42,204 nucleotides of DNA, taken from the NCBI GenBank assembly GCA_963575745.1, contig CAUYUJ010008120.1, positions 1 to 42,204 of the forward strand, in the 5' to 3' direction. This document shows, piece by piece, positions 10,593 to 18,219 of this stretch; position 1 is the first letter of the stretch; every line of letters starts with the position of its first letter. The position numbers were made by a program, and so were the translations under genes. A model generated the notes under the pieces. It saw nothing but the letters and a program-made list of their open reading frames with translations, was not told the DNA's origin and ran no database searches. This DNA comes from Prorocentrum cordatum (lineage: Eukaryota > Sar > Dinophyceae > Prorocentrales > Prorocentraceae).

Positions 10593-13500
10593 ATGACTAC
10601 TGGGGAGAAGGATGCGAGAGAGAGGGATCCCCTGAGGAGTCTACCTGGGCTTCCGTTCCCACTACAGTCGAGGAGGTCGAGTTCGAGCCTGTCCGAGAAG
10701 GAGCCGAGGACAACCTGGCATCGGACTTCGAGGACGATAGCGGCGATCAGGAGTATGGCGACGGGCTGTTCGAATGGTTGGATACATCCATCGACCCTGA
10801 CGGACAAGCAGACGTGCCAGACGGACTGGAGTGCGAGTACGCCGCTACAGAAGAGGCTGGTGACGGAAGCCTGGGACCTTCACGCCGCGAGGGCGAAGTG
10901 GGGGACCATCAACGACGGCAGGGCGGCATTGAGCCGCCTGGCAGGAGGGAGCCCGACAGAGTATTTTGCAAAGGGATCGAGGTCTACGACGGCTACGTCA
11001 TCGAAGACTTCACCGCAGTTGAGGAAGGGCGACCTGTGCCCTCTGAGAGCGGAGCAGGTGTCGCTCCCAGCGCCGGGGACCCAGAGCTTGGAGGTGGCGG
11101 CGATCTCGAGCCTCGCTGGACGGTACCTCACAGAGGCCAGCCAGCTGATGATAAAGGGCTCGGGGGAAGTCGACTGGGAGAAGTACGAGGCGACGAAGAG
11201 CTACTCGGACCCGGCGTGGCGGAGCAAGAAGGAGCGCTTGGCACTTGCCCTGCGGATGGCGCAGGCTGGAATGATAACATATGTGACGAGGATACGCGAA
11301 CATGTCGGGCTGTTCACGGTGGCGAAGGACTTCGACCCCAAGACTGGTGGTATCTTGAAGTCTCGGCTGATCTGGGACTGCCGAAGAGTCAACTTGCTCT
11401 TCGTGGATCCCCCCTGGGTACCTTTGGGCATCCCCGCGGGCCTCGCGCTCCTGGAGCTGGACGAGGCGGTGCTGCGTGGACGGCGGCTCTTCTCCTTCCA
11501 GGGCGACGTACCGGACTGGTTCTATCGGTTGCACTGGGGTTCGTATTTGGCGGAGTATTTTGTGGTGGAGGATGTCTCGCCGCAGGAGCTGTATCAGTAC
11601 GGGATGGCGCAGGGCGTGGCGTTGCCGAAGCCGCGCGAGGAGGACATTGGTATTGGGGCTTCGAGCTTAGTCATGGGCTCGGCGTGGGCGGTGTTCTTGG
11701 CCCACAGCTGCCTGGAGGCGAGCTTCGAGTCCCTGAAGGCCCCCAGCTTGACTTACGGCAAGCCCACCCCGTCGTTTGGCCTATCGGAGGAGGAGGCGAT
11801 CAGGTTCTTGCTGATGTTGCACATCGACGACTACATCGGCTTCACTCTCGAGGGCGAGGACGGCGAGCTGAAGATCCTGGAGGACAAGGAGATGATCAAG
11901 GAGCTCCTGAACGGCAAGGGGCTCGCGGTGCACAAGGAGGCCTGGGGAGAAGGGATGGAGAACGGCCTGGGCCTGTGCATTGCCGCCACGAGACCCTACG
12001 CGCTGAGGATCCAGCCGAAGAAGATGGAGCAGGTCGTGCTGGCTACCGAGGCGGCGGTGTTGGAAGTGGCTCTCAGACCTGCGGCGGTGGCTTCTTTGGT
12101 CGGGCACTGGACTTGGACCATGATGGTCTTCCGCCCCTCGTTTGCGATCCTGGACGCGACCTACAGGTGGCTGAGGGAGTTCACCGAGGAGGAGAGTGTT
12201 GTGCCGCACCGCTTGCCCGAGGAGGTCAGGAGCGAGTTGAGGGCCGTCGCGTCCCTCTCGGTCTACATGGAGTCGAACCTGGAGATGGGCTGGTGGCCGA
12301 GAGCATATATGACGGATGCGTCCAACGAGGGCTTCGGCGCCCTGGCTTGCGACTGCACGGAGGAGGACGTCCGACGGGAAGCTGCCCGAGGAGATGGGGG
12401 AGCTTGGGGACCCTTGGCCGAGCAGAGCTACACCGAGATCGAGCGGGCGCAGGAGGCGATCGGCGAGGAGGAGGACCTCCCGGCCGCTCCCACCATGGGG
12501 CGACCTGGAGTGTTGGAGCTCTTCGCGGGGAGCTCTCGCCTGCTGGAGGCGATCAGGGAGCTGACCGACTCGTGGGGCGAGGCCTGGGACATCCAGCGGG
12601 GCGTGGAGTTCGACGTACTGGTCACAGAGAACTTGGAGCTGCGGTTACGGAGGTTGAGGACTGGCTGGTTCTGGTGGGTGCATGTTGCCCCCCCGTGCGC
12701 GACGTTTTCGAGAGCAAGGCAGCCGCCGCTGAGGTCGAGCGATCACCCATGGGGGCTGCCGGACTGCACGGAGACGGACCAGGCCAAGATCGACGAAGGG
12801 AACGCTTTGGCTTTGATAGCAGTAGAGGTGGTCAAGATCTGCCTACGCCTTGGCATTGGATTCACCCTCGAGAACCCCAGGACCAGCATGATATGGGCGT
12901 TCGCGCCAATGACCGCGCTCTTGGATCTCGAGGGGGTTTTCCGTGTGGAGGTGGCTTACTGCATGTATGGCGAGGAATGGAGGAAGCCAACTACGTTCAT
13001 CACCAACGTGAAGAAGATGGCGACGCTACAGCGGGTGTGCTTGTGCTCCTCGAGCCGCTGCAGTCGGACTGGCCGAGCTCACCGAGAATTACGAGGACGA
13101 TCACCAGGTGGGCTACGGTGGACTCAGGTGGCCTGTGCTTACCCGCTGGAGTTGTGCAGGGCATACGCGTCCACTCTGCAGGAGCTCGAGCCGCACTGGG
13201 ACTCGATACCAGCGGGGGCCCGGCTTCGCCTGCAGGGGGACCGCGGGCGCGTCGTGCGAGCGACTGGCCCAGCCCTGCCTTTGCTGGGCCATTGGCTGGA
13301 GAAGAGGTGGCACGTGTTGTTTCAGGGACGATGGTCTCACGCCGAACACAACAACGTCCTGGAGTTGCGGACGGTGGTGGCGGTGCTCCGACACCTCAGT
13401 CGCACGTCCCAGAGCTGGAACCACCGCGTGCTTTTCTTCACCGACTCGTTGGTGAGCTTAGGCGTCCTGAAGAAAGGGCGCTCGTCTGCCAGGGACCTCT

Positions 13501-13730
13501 TGCACCTGGCGAGGATCGGCGGCATCATCCAGATGGTCTGCAGGATCCGCGGGTACTTCAGGTGGGTGCCGAGCGAGCTCAACCTGGCAGACGGCCCCTC
13601 GAGAGGTCAAGGCATAGGCGCGGCGGAGGACACGGTGGCGGGCCACGTGGGCCGTGGAGTGCCGAGGGAGCTACTTCAGCGGCTGCAAGACCGGGCCCGA
13701 CGAGGACCGCCTGGAGCTTCGCATTTGTGA
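10593..13730 (+). CDS. ORF2, pol: reverse transcriptase - RNase H split by an inserted cytosine-methyltransferase-like domain
   Basis: 1,045 codons from ATG 10593. Reverse transcriptase at about 240-530: KSRLIWDCRRVN (256-267), GDVPDWFYRL (304-313), MGSAWAVF (361-368) and the catalytic H-IDD-Y at 410-414. RNase H begins with TDASNEGFGAL (Asp575). It then stops and resumes at QGRWSHAEHNNVLEL (Glu924), FFTDS (Asp951) and WVPSELNLADGPSR (Asp1000), so all four DEDD acids are present. Between the halves lies a SAM-methyltransferase domain at about 638-810: LELFAGS (motif I, 641-647), APPCATFS (motif IV, Cys702), FTLENP (motif VI, Glu760) and YGEEWRKPT (792-800). PPC plus ENP points to a C5-cytosine-type enzyme. 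The enzyme set should copy element RNA into DNA and might methylate that DNA (inference). Residues 1-110 look less protein-like than the +2 frame there, so the start may lie upstream with a frameshift. Confidence 0.88.
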   Translation: MTTGEKDARERDPLRSLPGLPFPLQSRRSSSSLSEKEPRTTWHRTSRTIAAIRSMATGCSNGWIHPSTLTDKQTCQTDWSASTPLQKRLVTEAWDLHAARAKWGTINDGRAALSRLAGGSPTEYFAKGSRSTTATSSKTSPQLRKGDLCPLRAEQVSLPAPGTQSLEVAAISSLAGRYLTEASQLMIKGSGEVDWEKYEATKSYSDPAWRSKKERLALALRMAQAGMITYVTRIREHVGLFTVAKDFDPKTGGILKSRLIWDCRRVNLLFVDPPWVPLGIPAGLALLELDEAVLRGRRLFSFQGDVPDWFYRLHWGSYLAEYFVVEDVSPQELYQYGMAQGVALPKPREEDIGIGASSLVMGSAWAVFLAHSCLEASFESLKAPSLTYGKPTPSFGLSEEEAIRFLLMLHIDDYIGFTLEGEDGELKILEDKEMIKELLNGKGLAVHKEAWGEGMENGLGLCIAATRPYALRIQPKKMEQVVLATEAAVLEVALRPAAVASLVGHWTWTMMVFRPSFAILDATYRWLREFTEEESVVPHRLPEEVRSELRAVASLSVYMESNLEMGWWPRAYMTDASNEGFGALACDCTEEDVRREAARGDGGAWGPLAEQSYTEIERAQEAIGEEEDLPAAPTMGRPGVLELFAGSSRLLEAIRELTDSWGEAWDIQRGVEFDVLVTENLELRLRRLRTGWFWWVHVAPPCATFSRARQPPLRSSDHPWGLPDCTETDQAKIDEGNALALIAVEVVKICLRLGIGFTLENPRTSMIWAFAPMTALLDLEGVFRVEVAYCMYGEEWRKPTTFITNVKKMATLQRVCLCSSSRCSRTGRAHRELRGRSPGGLRWTQVACAYPLELCRAYASTLQELEPHWDSIPAGARLRLQGDRGRVVRATGPALPLLGHWLEKRWHVLFQGRWSHAEHNNVLELRTVVAVLRHLSRTSQSWNHRVLFFTDSLVSLGVLKKGRSSARDLLHLARIGGIIQMVCRIRGYFRWVPSELNLADGPSRGQGIGAAEDTVAGHVGRGVPRELLQRLQDRARRGPPGASHL

Positions 13731-14944
13731 TGGCGATGAGCGGGCTGAGGCTGTGCGAGGCGATGCCGCGGCGTGGAGCGGACGGTCCCGCTACGACCTC
13801 GGCGAAGCCCCCCCCTCTGGCTAAGAGGGGCGCTCGGGCCTGGGAGCAGGCACCGAGCGACAGGCTGCATCACAATGTGGGGCTCGTGGTGCACGCCGTG
13901 GACGACGCCACGAATCAGATCTACGAGAAGGAGGTGAGGACCTTCCTCCTGGACGTGAAGCGGCACGGGCTCCCCTTCTCACCTTACGAGGAGAGGGATG
14001 CGGCGCTCGGCGGGTACATATCGGACATGTGCTACGTGATGCAGTTACCCTTCAGCAGGGCGTCTGCGTTGTTCAATGGCTTCATGCACATCTTCGAGGA
14101 TCACCGCAATCGGCTCCCCGTCGCTGCCAGGGCGCTGAAGTCCTGGTCCAGGATGGGCTTCCAGAAGGAGGGGGCGCCGGTGCCGTTCGAGGCCGTAGGG
14201 TGCGTGCTCTATGACCTCTTTGAGCACGGCCAGCTGTACGAGGGGGCCGCGGTGCTGCTGCAGCTGGACGGCTGGCTGAGGGAGCAGGACTGGGGCCTCC
14301 TCAGGAAGACGGACGTGGCGGTCGGGCCCGACGGGGAGGTCGGGCTCACCTTGGGCCGCAGAGAGCGGGGCGAGAAGGTGAAGACGGGAGCGAACCAGGG
14401 CGTCGTGGTCTCGTGGCAGGTGACGAAGGCCATCCTGCGGGCGATCGGCAAGGGCGCGGCGCCACGGGACCTCCTCTTCCCGCTCTCGCAGGACAAGTAC
14501 AGGAAGGCGTGGCGGCTGGCCTTCGACAGGGCGGGCCTGGCGGACTTCGGGCCTCCGCACTCGCTGAGGCACGCGGGCGCGGCGGCCTACATCGCCGCGG
14601 GTGGCTCGCTCGAGGCGGCGCGCCGGAAGGGCCGCTGGCAGACCACGTCGGCCCTTCAGCGCTACACGAAGGTGCACGTGCTGATCGAGCAGCGGAGCCG
14701 GCTCACCCCCGAGCAGCTTGAGCGGGGGCGGGCCTTCTGGCGCAGGCCGGCCCAGAAGATCGCGGAGGCCATCTACCGCTCCGACGCCGTGCTGGCCCCG
14801 CTGGCGCAGGACATGGTGCAGGAGCTCGAGGCAGCCAAGAACGACGAGGTCGTGCTGCCGCAACTGGAGAGCATGGCGGACGGGGGCGCCGAGCCTACCA
14901 GCCGCCCGTCTACGGCTGGCCGCAGCAGGGCTAGAAGGCAATGA
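13730..14944 (+). CDS. ORF3, tyrosine recombinase
   Basis: 404 residues. The ATG at 13730 overlaps the ORF2 stop by one base (TGATG), an arrangement suited to termination-reinitiation; a second ATG follows at 13736. The C-terminal catalytic domain shows Arg184 (GWLREQD), a beta-hairpin lysine (KVKTG, 217-219), His277 and Arg280 in HSLRHAGA, Trp303 in KGRW and the nucleophile Tyr312 in LQRYTK. This is the complete tyrosine-recombinase set, with Trp in the second His position as allowed in the family. The N-terminal 50-170 region is helical, like a core-binding domain. It should join the circular DNA intermediate to chromosomal DNA. A basic, Ala-rich tail of about 80 residues follows the catalytic domain. 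Confidence 0.9.
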   Translation: MAMSGLRLCEAMPRRGADGPATTSAKPPPLAKRGARAWEQAPSDRLHHNVGLVVHAVDDATNQIYEKEVRTFLLDVKRHGLPFSPYEERDAALGGYISDMCYVMQLPFSRASALFNGFMHIFEDHRNRLPVAARALKSWSRMGFQKEGAPVPFEAVGCVLYDLFEHGQLYEGAAVLLQLDGWLREQDWGLLRKTDVAVGPDGEVGLTLGRRERGEKVKTGANQGVVVSWQVTKAILRAIGKGAAPRDLLFPLSQDKYRKAWRLAFDRAGLADFGPPHSLRHAGAAAYIAAGGSLEAARRKGRWQTTSALQRYTKVHVLIEQRSRLTPEQLERGRAFWRRPAQKIAEAIYRSDAVLAPLAQDMVQELEAAKNDEVVLPQLESMADGGAEPTSRPSTAGRSRARRQ

Positions 14945-15229
14945 GCAGGCTGCCGCAGCCCCCACCCTCATTTTAGGCCCCCGCCTTTCGCGGGTGCTAT
15001 ATCTTTTGATATAAATGCAGGAGCCTCGAGAGTTGGGCGCGTGCACCCTGTCCTCCACTTGTCTTCCTTGAACACTTGATAGATATGGGGTAAATATAAA
15101 GCAGGTTTTTTGGTGGGTGAGAGCGACACAAATTATCTCCCTTTCCCCCCCTCCCGAATGTGTGCCGCGCTCGTGTCTAGCAGTGGCTGGAAGCGTGAAG
15201 GCACAAGTGCCAGTCTAGTGATGACGGGA
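14945..15229 (+). other. ORF3-to-B1 spacer with two adjacent hairpins
   Basis: No gene. Directly after ORF3 are a GC hairpin, CCCGC-ctttc-GCGGG (14980-14994), and a perfect AT hairpin, TATATC-TTTT-GATATA (14998-15013). They may act in 3'-end formation or stability of the element RNA (inference). The rest shows nothing recognisable. Confidence 0.55.
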
Positions 15230-15562
15230 CTGGGGGTTTCGCCGCGAGGCTTTGTGGCCCGACCGTGGGCCGAGGCACGGTCAGGAACCTCTCGGCCTTT
15301 TAAGTTTCGGGCCTCACATGGGGCCCCGCCGCTGCGAACAGATACTTTCGGAGGGTGCCCCCTCCTCTCGAGCCGCTCGCTGTCCTGTGGGTGTGTCTCC
15401 TCCCGCTGCTGCGTCGGATATTCTGTGGGGCCTCTTTTCATTAGGGTTGTCGCTCTACCCCCGCCTGCCCCCAGCACTCTAAAATCAAGATTTAATGGTA
15501 TAGGCACGCTCCGAGTTAACATAGATTCAAGCCTGGCTCTCGAGTGTGGGTGCTGTGTAAAT
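15230..15562 (+). repeat. B1, internal copy of the right split repeat
   Basis: 333 bases from CTGGGGGTTTCGCCG to GTGCTGTGTAAAT, repeated 498 bases downstream as B2 with a single difference seen (A versus T at 15481/15979). A2 begins at the very next base, so the B1-A2 junction has the sequence expected of a joined circle. Confidence 0.95.
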
Positions 15563-15694
15563 ACGCGTTTTTAAACACACTTTTACACACCCCCTTTAAA
15601 CGTTCAGATAGCCGCCTCAACTGTATTTTAGGAGAAGGGCTAGCGCTTTCTCTCTCGTGCTTGACCCTCCTCTCCTGGCGCAAAGTTTCGGCTC
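15563..15694 (+). repeat. A2, internal copy of the left split repeat
   Basis: 132-base match to A1, sitting between B1 and B2. A 33-base spacer, CCAACCCTGCCCC-rich, separates it from B2. Confidence 0.95.
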
Positions 15695-15727
15695 CCAACC
15701 CTGCCCCCCCCTGGGCTTGTATGGGCT

Positions 15728-16060
15728 CTGGGGGTTTCGCCGCGAGGCTTTGTGGCCCGACCGTGGGCCGAGGCACGGTCAGGAACCTCTCGGCCTTTTA
15801 AGTTTCGGGCCTCACATGGGGCCCCGCCGCTGCGAACAGATACTTTCGGAGGGTGCCCCCTCCTCTCGAGCCGCTCGCTGTCCTGTGGGTGTGTCTCCTC
15901 CCGCTGCTGCGTCGGATATTCTGTGGGGCCTCTTTTCATTAGGGTTGTCGCTCTACCCCCGCCTGCCCCCAGCACTCTTAAATCAAGATTTAATGGTATA
16001 GGCACGCTCCGAGTTAACATAGATTCAAGCCTGGCTCTCGAGTGTGGGTGCTGTGTAAAT
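15728..16060 (+). repeat. B2, right end of the YR retrotransposon
   Basis: Second copy of B. It contains the perfect inverted repeat TTAAATC-AA-GATTTAA at 15978-15993; in B1 the single difference between the copies breaks this palindrome. The last bases GTGTAAAT mark the element border; the next base belongs to the interrupted TIR element. Confidence 0.95.
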
Positions 16061-16268
16061 TGAATTTTCCCCCTCGTCCAATTTTTCGCCCCAAATCCCC
16101 CCTACGGGGGGATTTGGGGCAAAAAAATTACAAAAATACTCCAAAAATGCCCCCCCCCCCCCCCCCCCCCAATACCCCAAGAGAGAGTCAAACAAAAATC
16201 GTCCCCTGACTATTGGTTTAAACTACTTTTTTGAAGTTTCCCCCTGTAGAGGGACAGGCCCGACTTCA
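16061..16268 (+). mobile_element. right part of the hAT-like TIR element split by the YR retrotransposon
   Basis: It resumes with TGAATTTTCCCCCT, which continues the left part broken at 8200. It contains AAATCCCCCCTACGGGGGGATTT and a run of 20 or more C at 16148-16170. It ends with TTTCCCCCTGTAGAGGGACAG, inverted relative to the left end. The internal TTTAAACTACTTTTTTGAAG (16217-16236) is a paralogous uninterrupted version of the insertion site. Confidence 0.7.
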
Positions 16269-16398
16269 CCCCAGTAGGCGGCCCCCGAACTGCAGCCGCG
16301 GGCTCGAGCGACGATGCTCGAGGTGTGCGCGTGCCTCCGTCGCCACCTGCGCAGCTCGCCCACGGACGCCTGATCCCGGACCCAGGCGCTGACCCCCA

Positions 16399-16554
16399 GC
16401 AGGTTCCAAAGAGGGGTTTGGGGAGGGGGTTTTCCGGGAGGGGTCCCCCAAGGGCTTCGCACCCCCTGTGCTGACGAGGTTCCGAGGCCTCCGGGGAGCT
16501 CTCCGGAGAAAAACCCCTCCCCGAAAACCCCCTTTGGAACCCTCCGGTACCCGG
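16399..16554. mobile_element. TIR element, GGTTCCAAAG family
   Basis: GGTTCCAAAGAGGGGTTTGG at the left is mirrored by the complementary ...CCCCCTTTGGAACC at the right, giving imperfect inverted repeats of about 40 bases around a short core. About 156 bp, non-coding. No target duplication could be seen, so a purely structural inverted repeat is the alternative. Confidence 0.55.
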
Positions 16555-16689
16555 GACCGGCTCGCCATCCCGAAGTGTCGTAGGATGGCCCCGGGGCCCG
16601 GCCAGGGCCCCAGGAGGCCGAGAACGGCGACGCGGACCTCAGGAAGCACCCACGCGGTGCTTTTGGCAAAGGTTGGACCGTTAGCCATC

Positions 16690-17080
16690 GTGGAGCCCAC
16701 ACGGTGTGCTCATAGCGATGTGTGTTGTGCCATCTATGCGGTGCTACATGTGTTGTGCCATCTAGGTTGTGCAACCTACGTGGTGCAAAGTACGTGGTGC
16801 GATGTATGTTGTGCACTCCATGTGGTGCACTCGATGCTGTGCAAACCCTGCGGCGTAATCTACGTGGCTCAATCTATGTTGTACAGGTTGTGTAGAGCAA
16901 TCTAGGTGGTTTGATCGCTGTCGTGCAATACATGGTGTGCCATCCGTGGTGCAAAATATGTGGTGCACTATCATGTTGTGCACTCAACGTGCTGCAAAAT
17001 ATGTTGTGCGACCCATGTGGTGCAATCGATGCGGCTTAATAATACGCTGTGCAAGCTGTGTTCAGCATGTGGTGCAACTA
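16690..17080. repeat. GTGGTGCA/GTTGTGCA minisatellite
   Basis: About 25 degenerate copies of a 15-16-base unit of the type TACGTGGTGCAATCTATGT. No stable reading frame or domain. The DNA on either side (16278-16398 and 16555-16689) holds - strand coding-like composition without any recognised domain. Confidence 0.8.
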
Positions 17081-17391
17081 CGTTTTTGTCGCGGTGAGTT
17101 GTCGACCCCACTGCTCTCGAAATCGCCACGCCCACTCAACCGCATTTCGGTTTGCAAAAACCATGCGGCGGCGATGGCGATGACTTTGGCGCGTCGCTGC
17201 GGCCGCGCTGGCGCACTCAGGCTCGCGCGCACAGCGGCCACGCAAATCGACTCGCCCAGTGGCTGCTGTGCCTTCCCAGGCCCCGCGCACTTGGAAGCGC
17301 AGTCTGCCAGGGTGCGCTGCTGTACACACAGAGTGCTGTGCACACGGTGCTGCCTCCTGCCTCCTCCGCTCCCCTCCTCCTGCCCCTTGTG

Positions 17392-17583
17392 TTATGTCGG
17401 ACCTGTCCCCCTACAGGGGGATTTTCCACGAAAAATAAAAAATACCCCCCAAAAAATCAAAAAATAATCAAAAAATCGTCCTGGGTCTATTTTCTGAGTA
17501 TTTTTCGACCTTCTTGGGATATTTTTGGGGTATGTACAATTTTTCGTCGAAAATCCCCCTGTAGGGGGACAGTCCAGACCTAA
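17392..17583. mobile_element. intact hAT-like MITE with 8-bp target duplication
   Basis: The left end TTATGTCGGACCTGTCCCCC and the right end, read in reverse complement, TTAGGTCTGGACTGTCCCCC form TIRs that continue through the CCCCCTACAGGGGG stem and GATTTTC(C/G)ACGAAAAAT. CCCTTGTG stands directly outside both ends (17384-17391 and 17584-17591), an exact 8-bp duplication. The 192-bp AT-rich core is non-coding. Same family as the element split by the YR retrotransposon. Confidence 0.85.
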
Positions 17584-17751
17584 CCCTTGTGCCTCCTCCC
17601 GCTCCTCCTCCTGCCCCGGGGTGTCAGCAGAGCACCTCCCTTGGGCGAGGGGTCAGGGGCAGCTGCGACGCTCGAGCGCACCCTCTCATGATGATGAGTC
17701 GGACTCCGGAGGCGAAGGTGTCCGATGGGTGTGCGGCCACGAACCGCACCA

Positions 17752-17917
17752 CGTGTGTGTGTGTGTTGTGTGTTGTGTGTTGTGTGTGTGTGTATGTGTG
17801 TTGTGTGTGTTGTGTGTGTGTGTGTGTTGTGTGTGTTGTGTGTGTGGTGTGTGTTGTGTGTTGTGTGTGTTGTGTGTGTTGTGTGTTGTGTGTGTTGTGT
17901 GTGTGTGTGTGCGTGTG

Positions 17918-17973
<56 letters not shown>

Positions 17974-18022
17974 TGTGTGTGCGTGCGTGCGTGCGTGCGT
18001 GCGTGTGTGTGTGTGTGTTTGG
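17752..18022. repeat. (GTGTGTT)n / (GCGT)n microsatellite, Z-DNA-prone
   Basis: GTGTGTTGTGTGT-type repeats to about 17910 pass into uninterrupted GCGT tetranucleotides (about 17915-18000). The second half is strictly alternating purine-pyrimidine, the pattern that favours left-handed DNA. The Cys/Val frames are artefacts. Confidence 0.95.
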
Positions 18023-18219
18023 CGCCCTCCTGTGCCCTGTCTCCCTAAAATTAAAGCTGTGCGTAGCCCGCCTAGCTTTTAGCGGAAGAGGCTCGCTCTC
18101 GCCCCGCCGACCCAAAAAGTGCGTGTGTATGTGTTACCATGAGCCGCATGGCTTTCGGCCTCCTGCGGCTGCTGCTGCTGGTGCCGACCATGCTCCTGCC
18201 CCAAAGAGCGTCAGGCCAG

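Larger units (their letters stand above)
8201..16060 (+). mobile_element. complete YR retrotransposon (PAT/Ngaro-like termini) with RT, RNase H, methyltransferase and tyrosine recombinase
   Basis: The 7,860-bp element is delimited by split direct repeats in the order A1 (8201-8332), ORFs, B1 (15230-15562), A2 (15563-15694), B2 (15728-16060). This arrangement is known for PAT- and Ngaro-type elements. They move as circular DNA through a tyrosine recombinase and make no target duplication. Three ORFs lie between: ORF1, ORF2 (pol) and ORF3 (recombinase). The two sides of the element rejoin to match a paralogous end of the interrupted TIR element, which fixes both borders. Near-identity of the repeats and intact catalytic motifs argue for a recent insertion. 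The methyltransferase resembles cytosine-C5 enzymes, whereas DIRS-type elements usually carry a Dam-like one. Confidence 0.88.

Noticed and set aside
11391-11430. DPPW motif in ORF2 (residues 272-275) as an adenine-methyltransferase active site
   Set aside because: It lies inside the reverse transcriptase between conserved RT blocks. The real methyltransferase motifs are 370 residues further on.
10328-13729. 1,538-codon ORF as one protein
   Set aside because: No ATG at its start (GTG at 10328), and the conserved RT/RNase H motifs are in the other frame. Only its last 404 codons (ORF3) are conserved.
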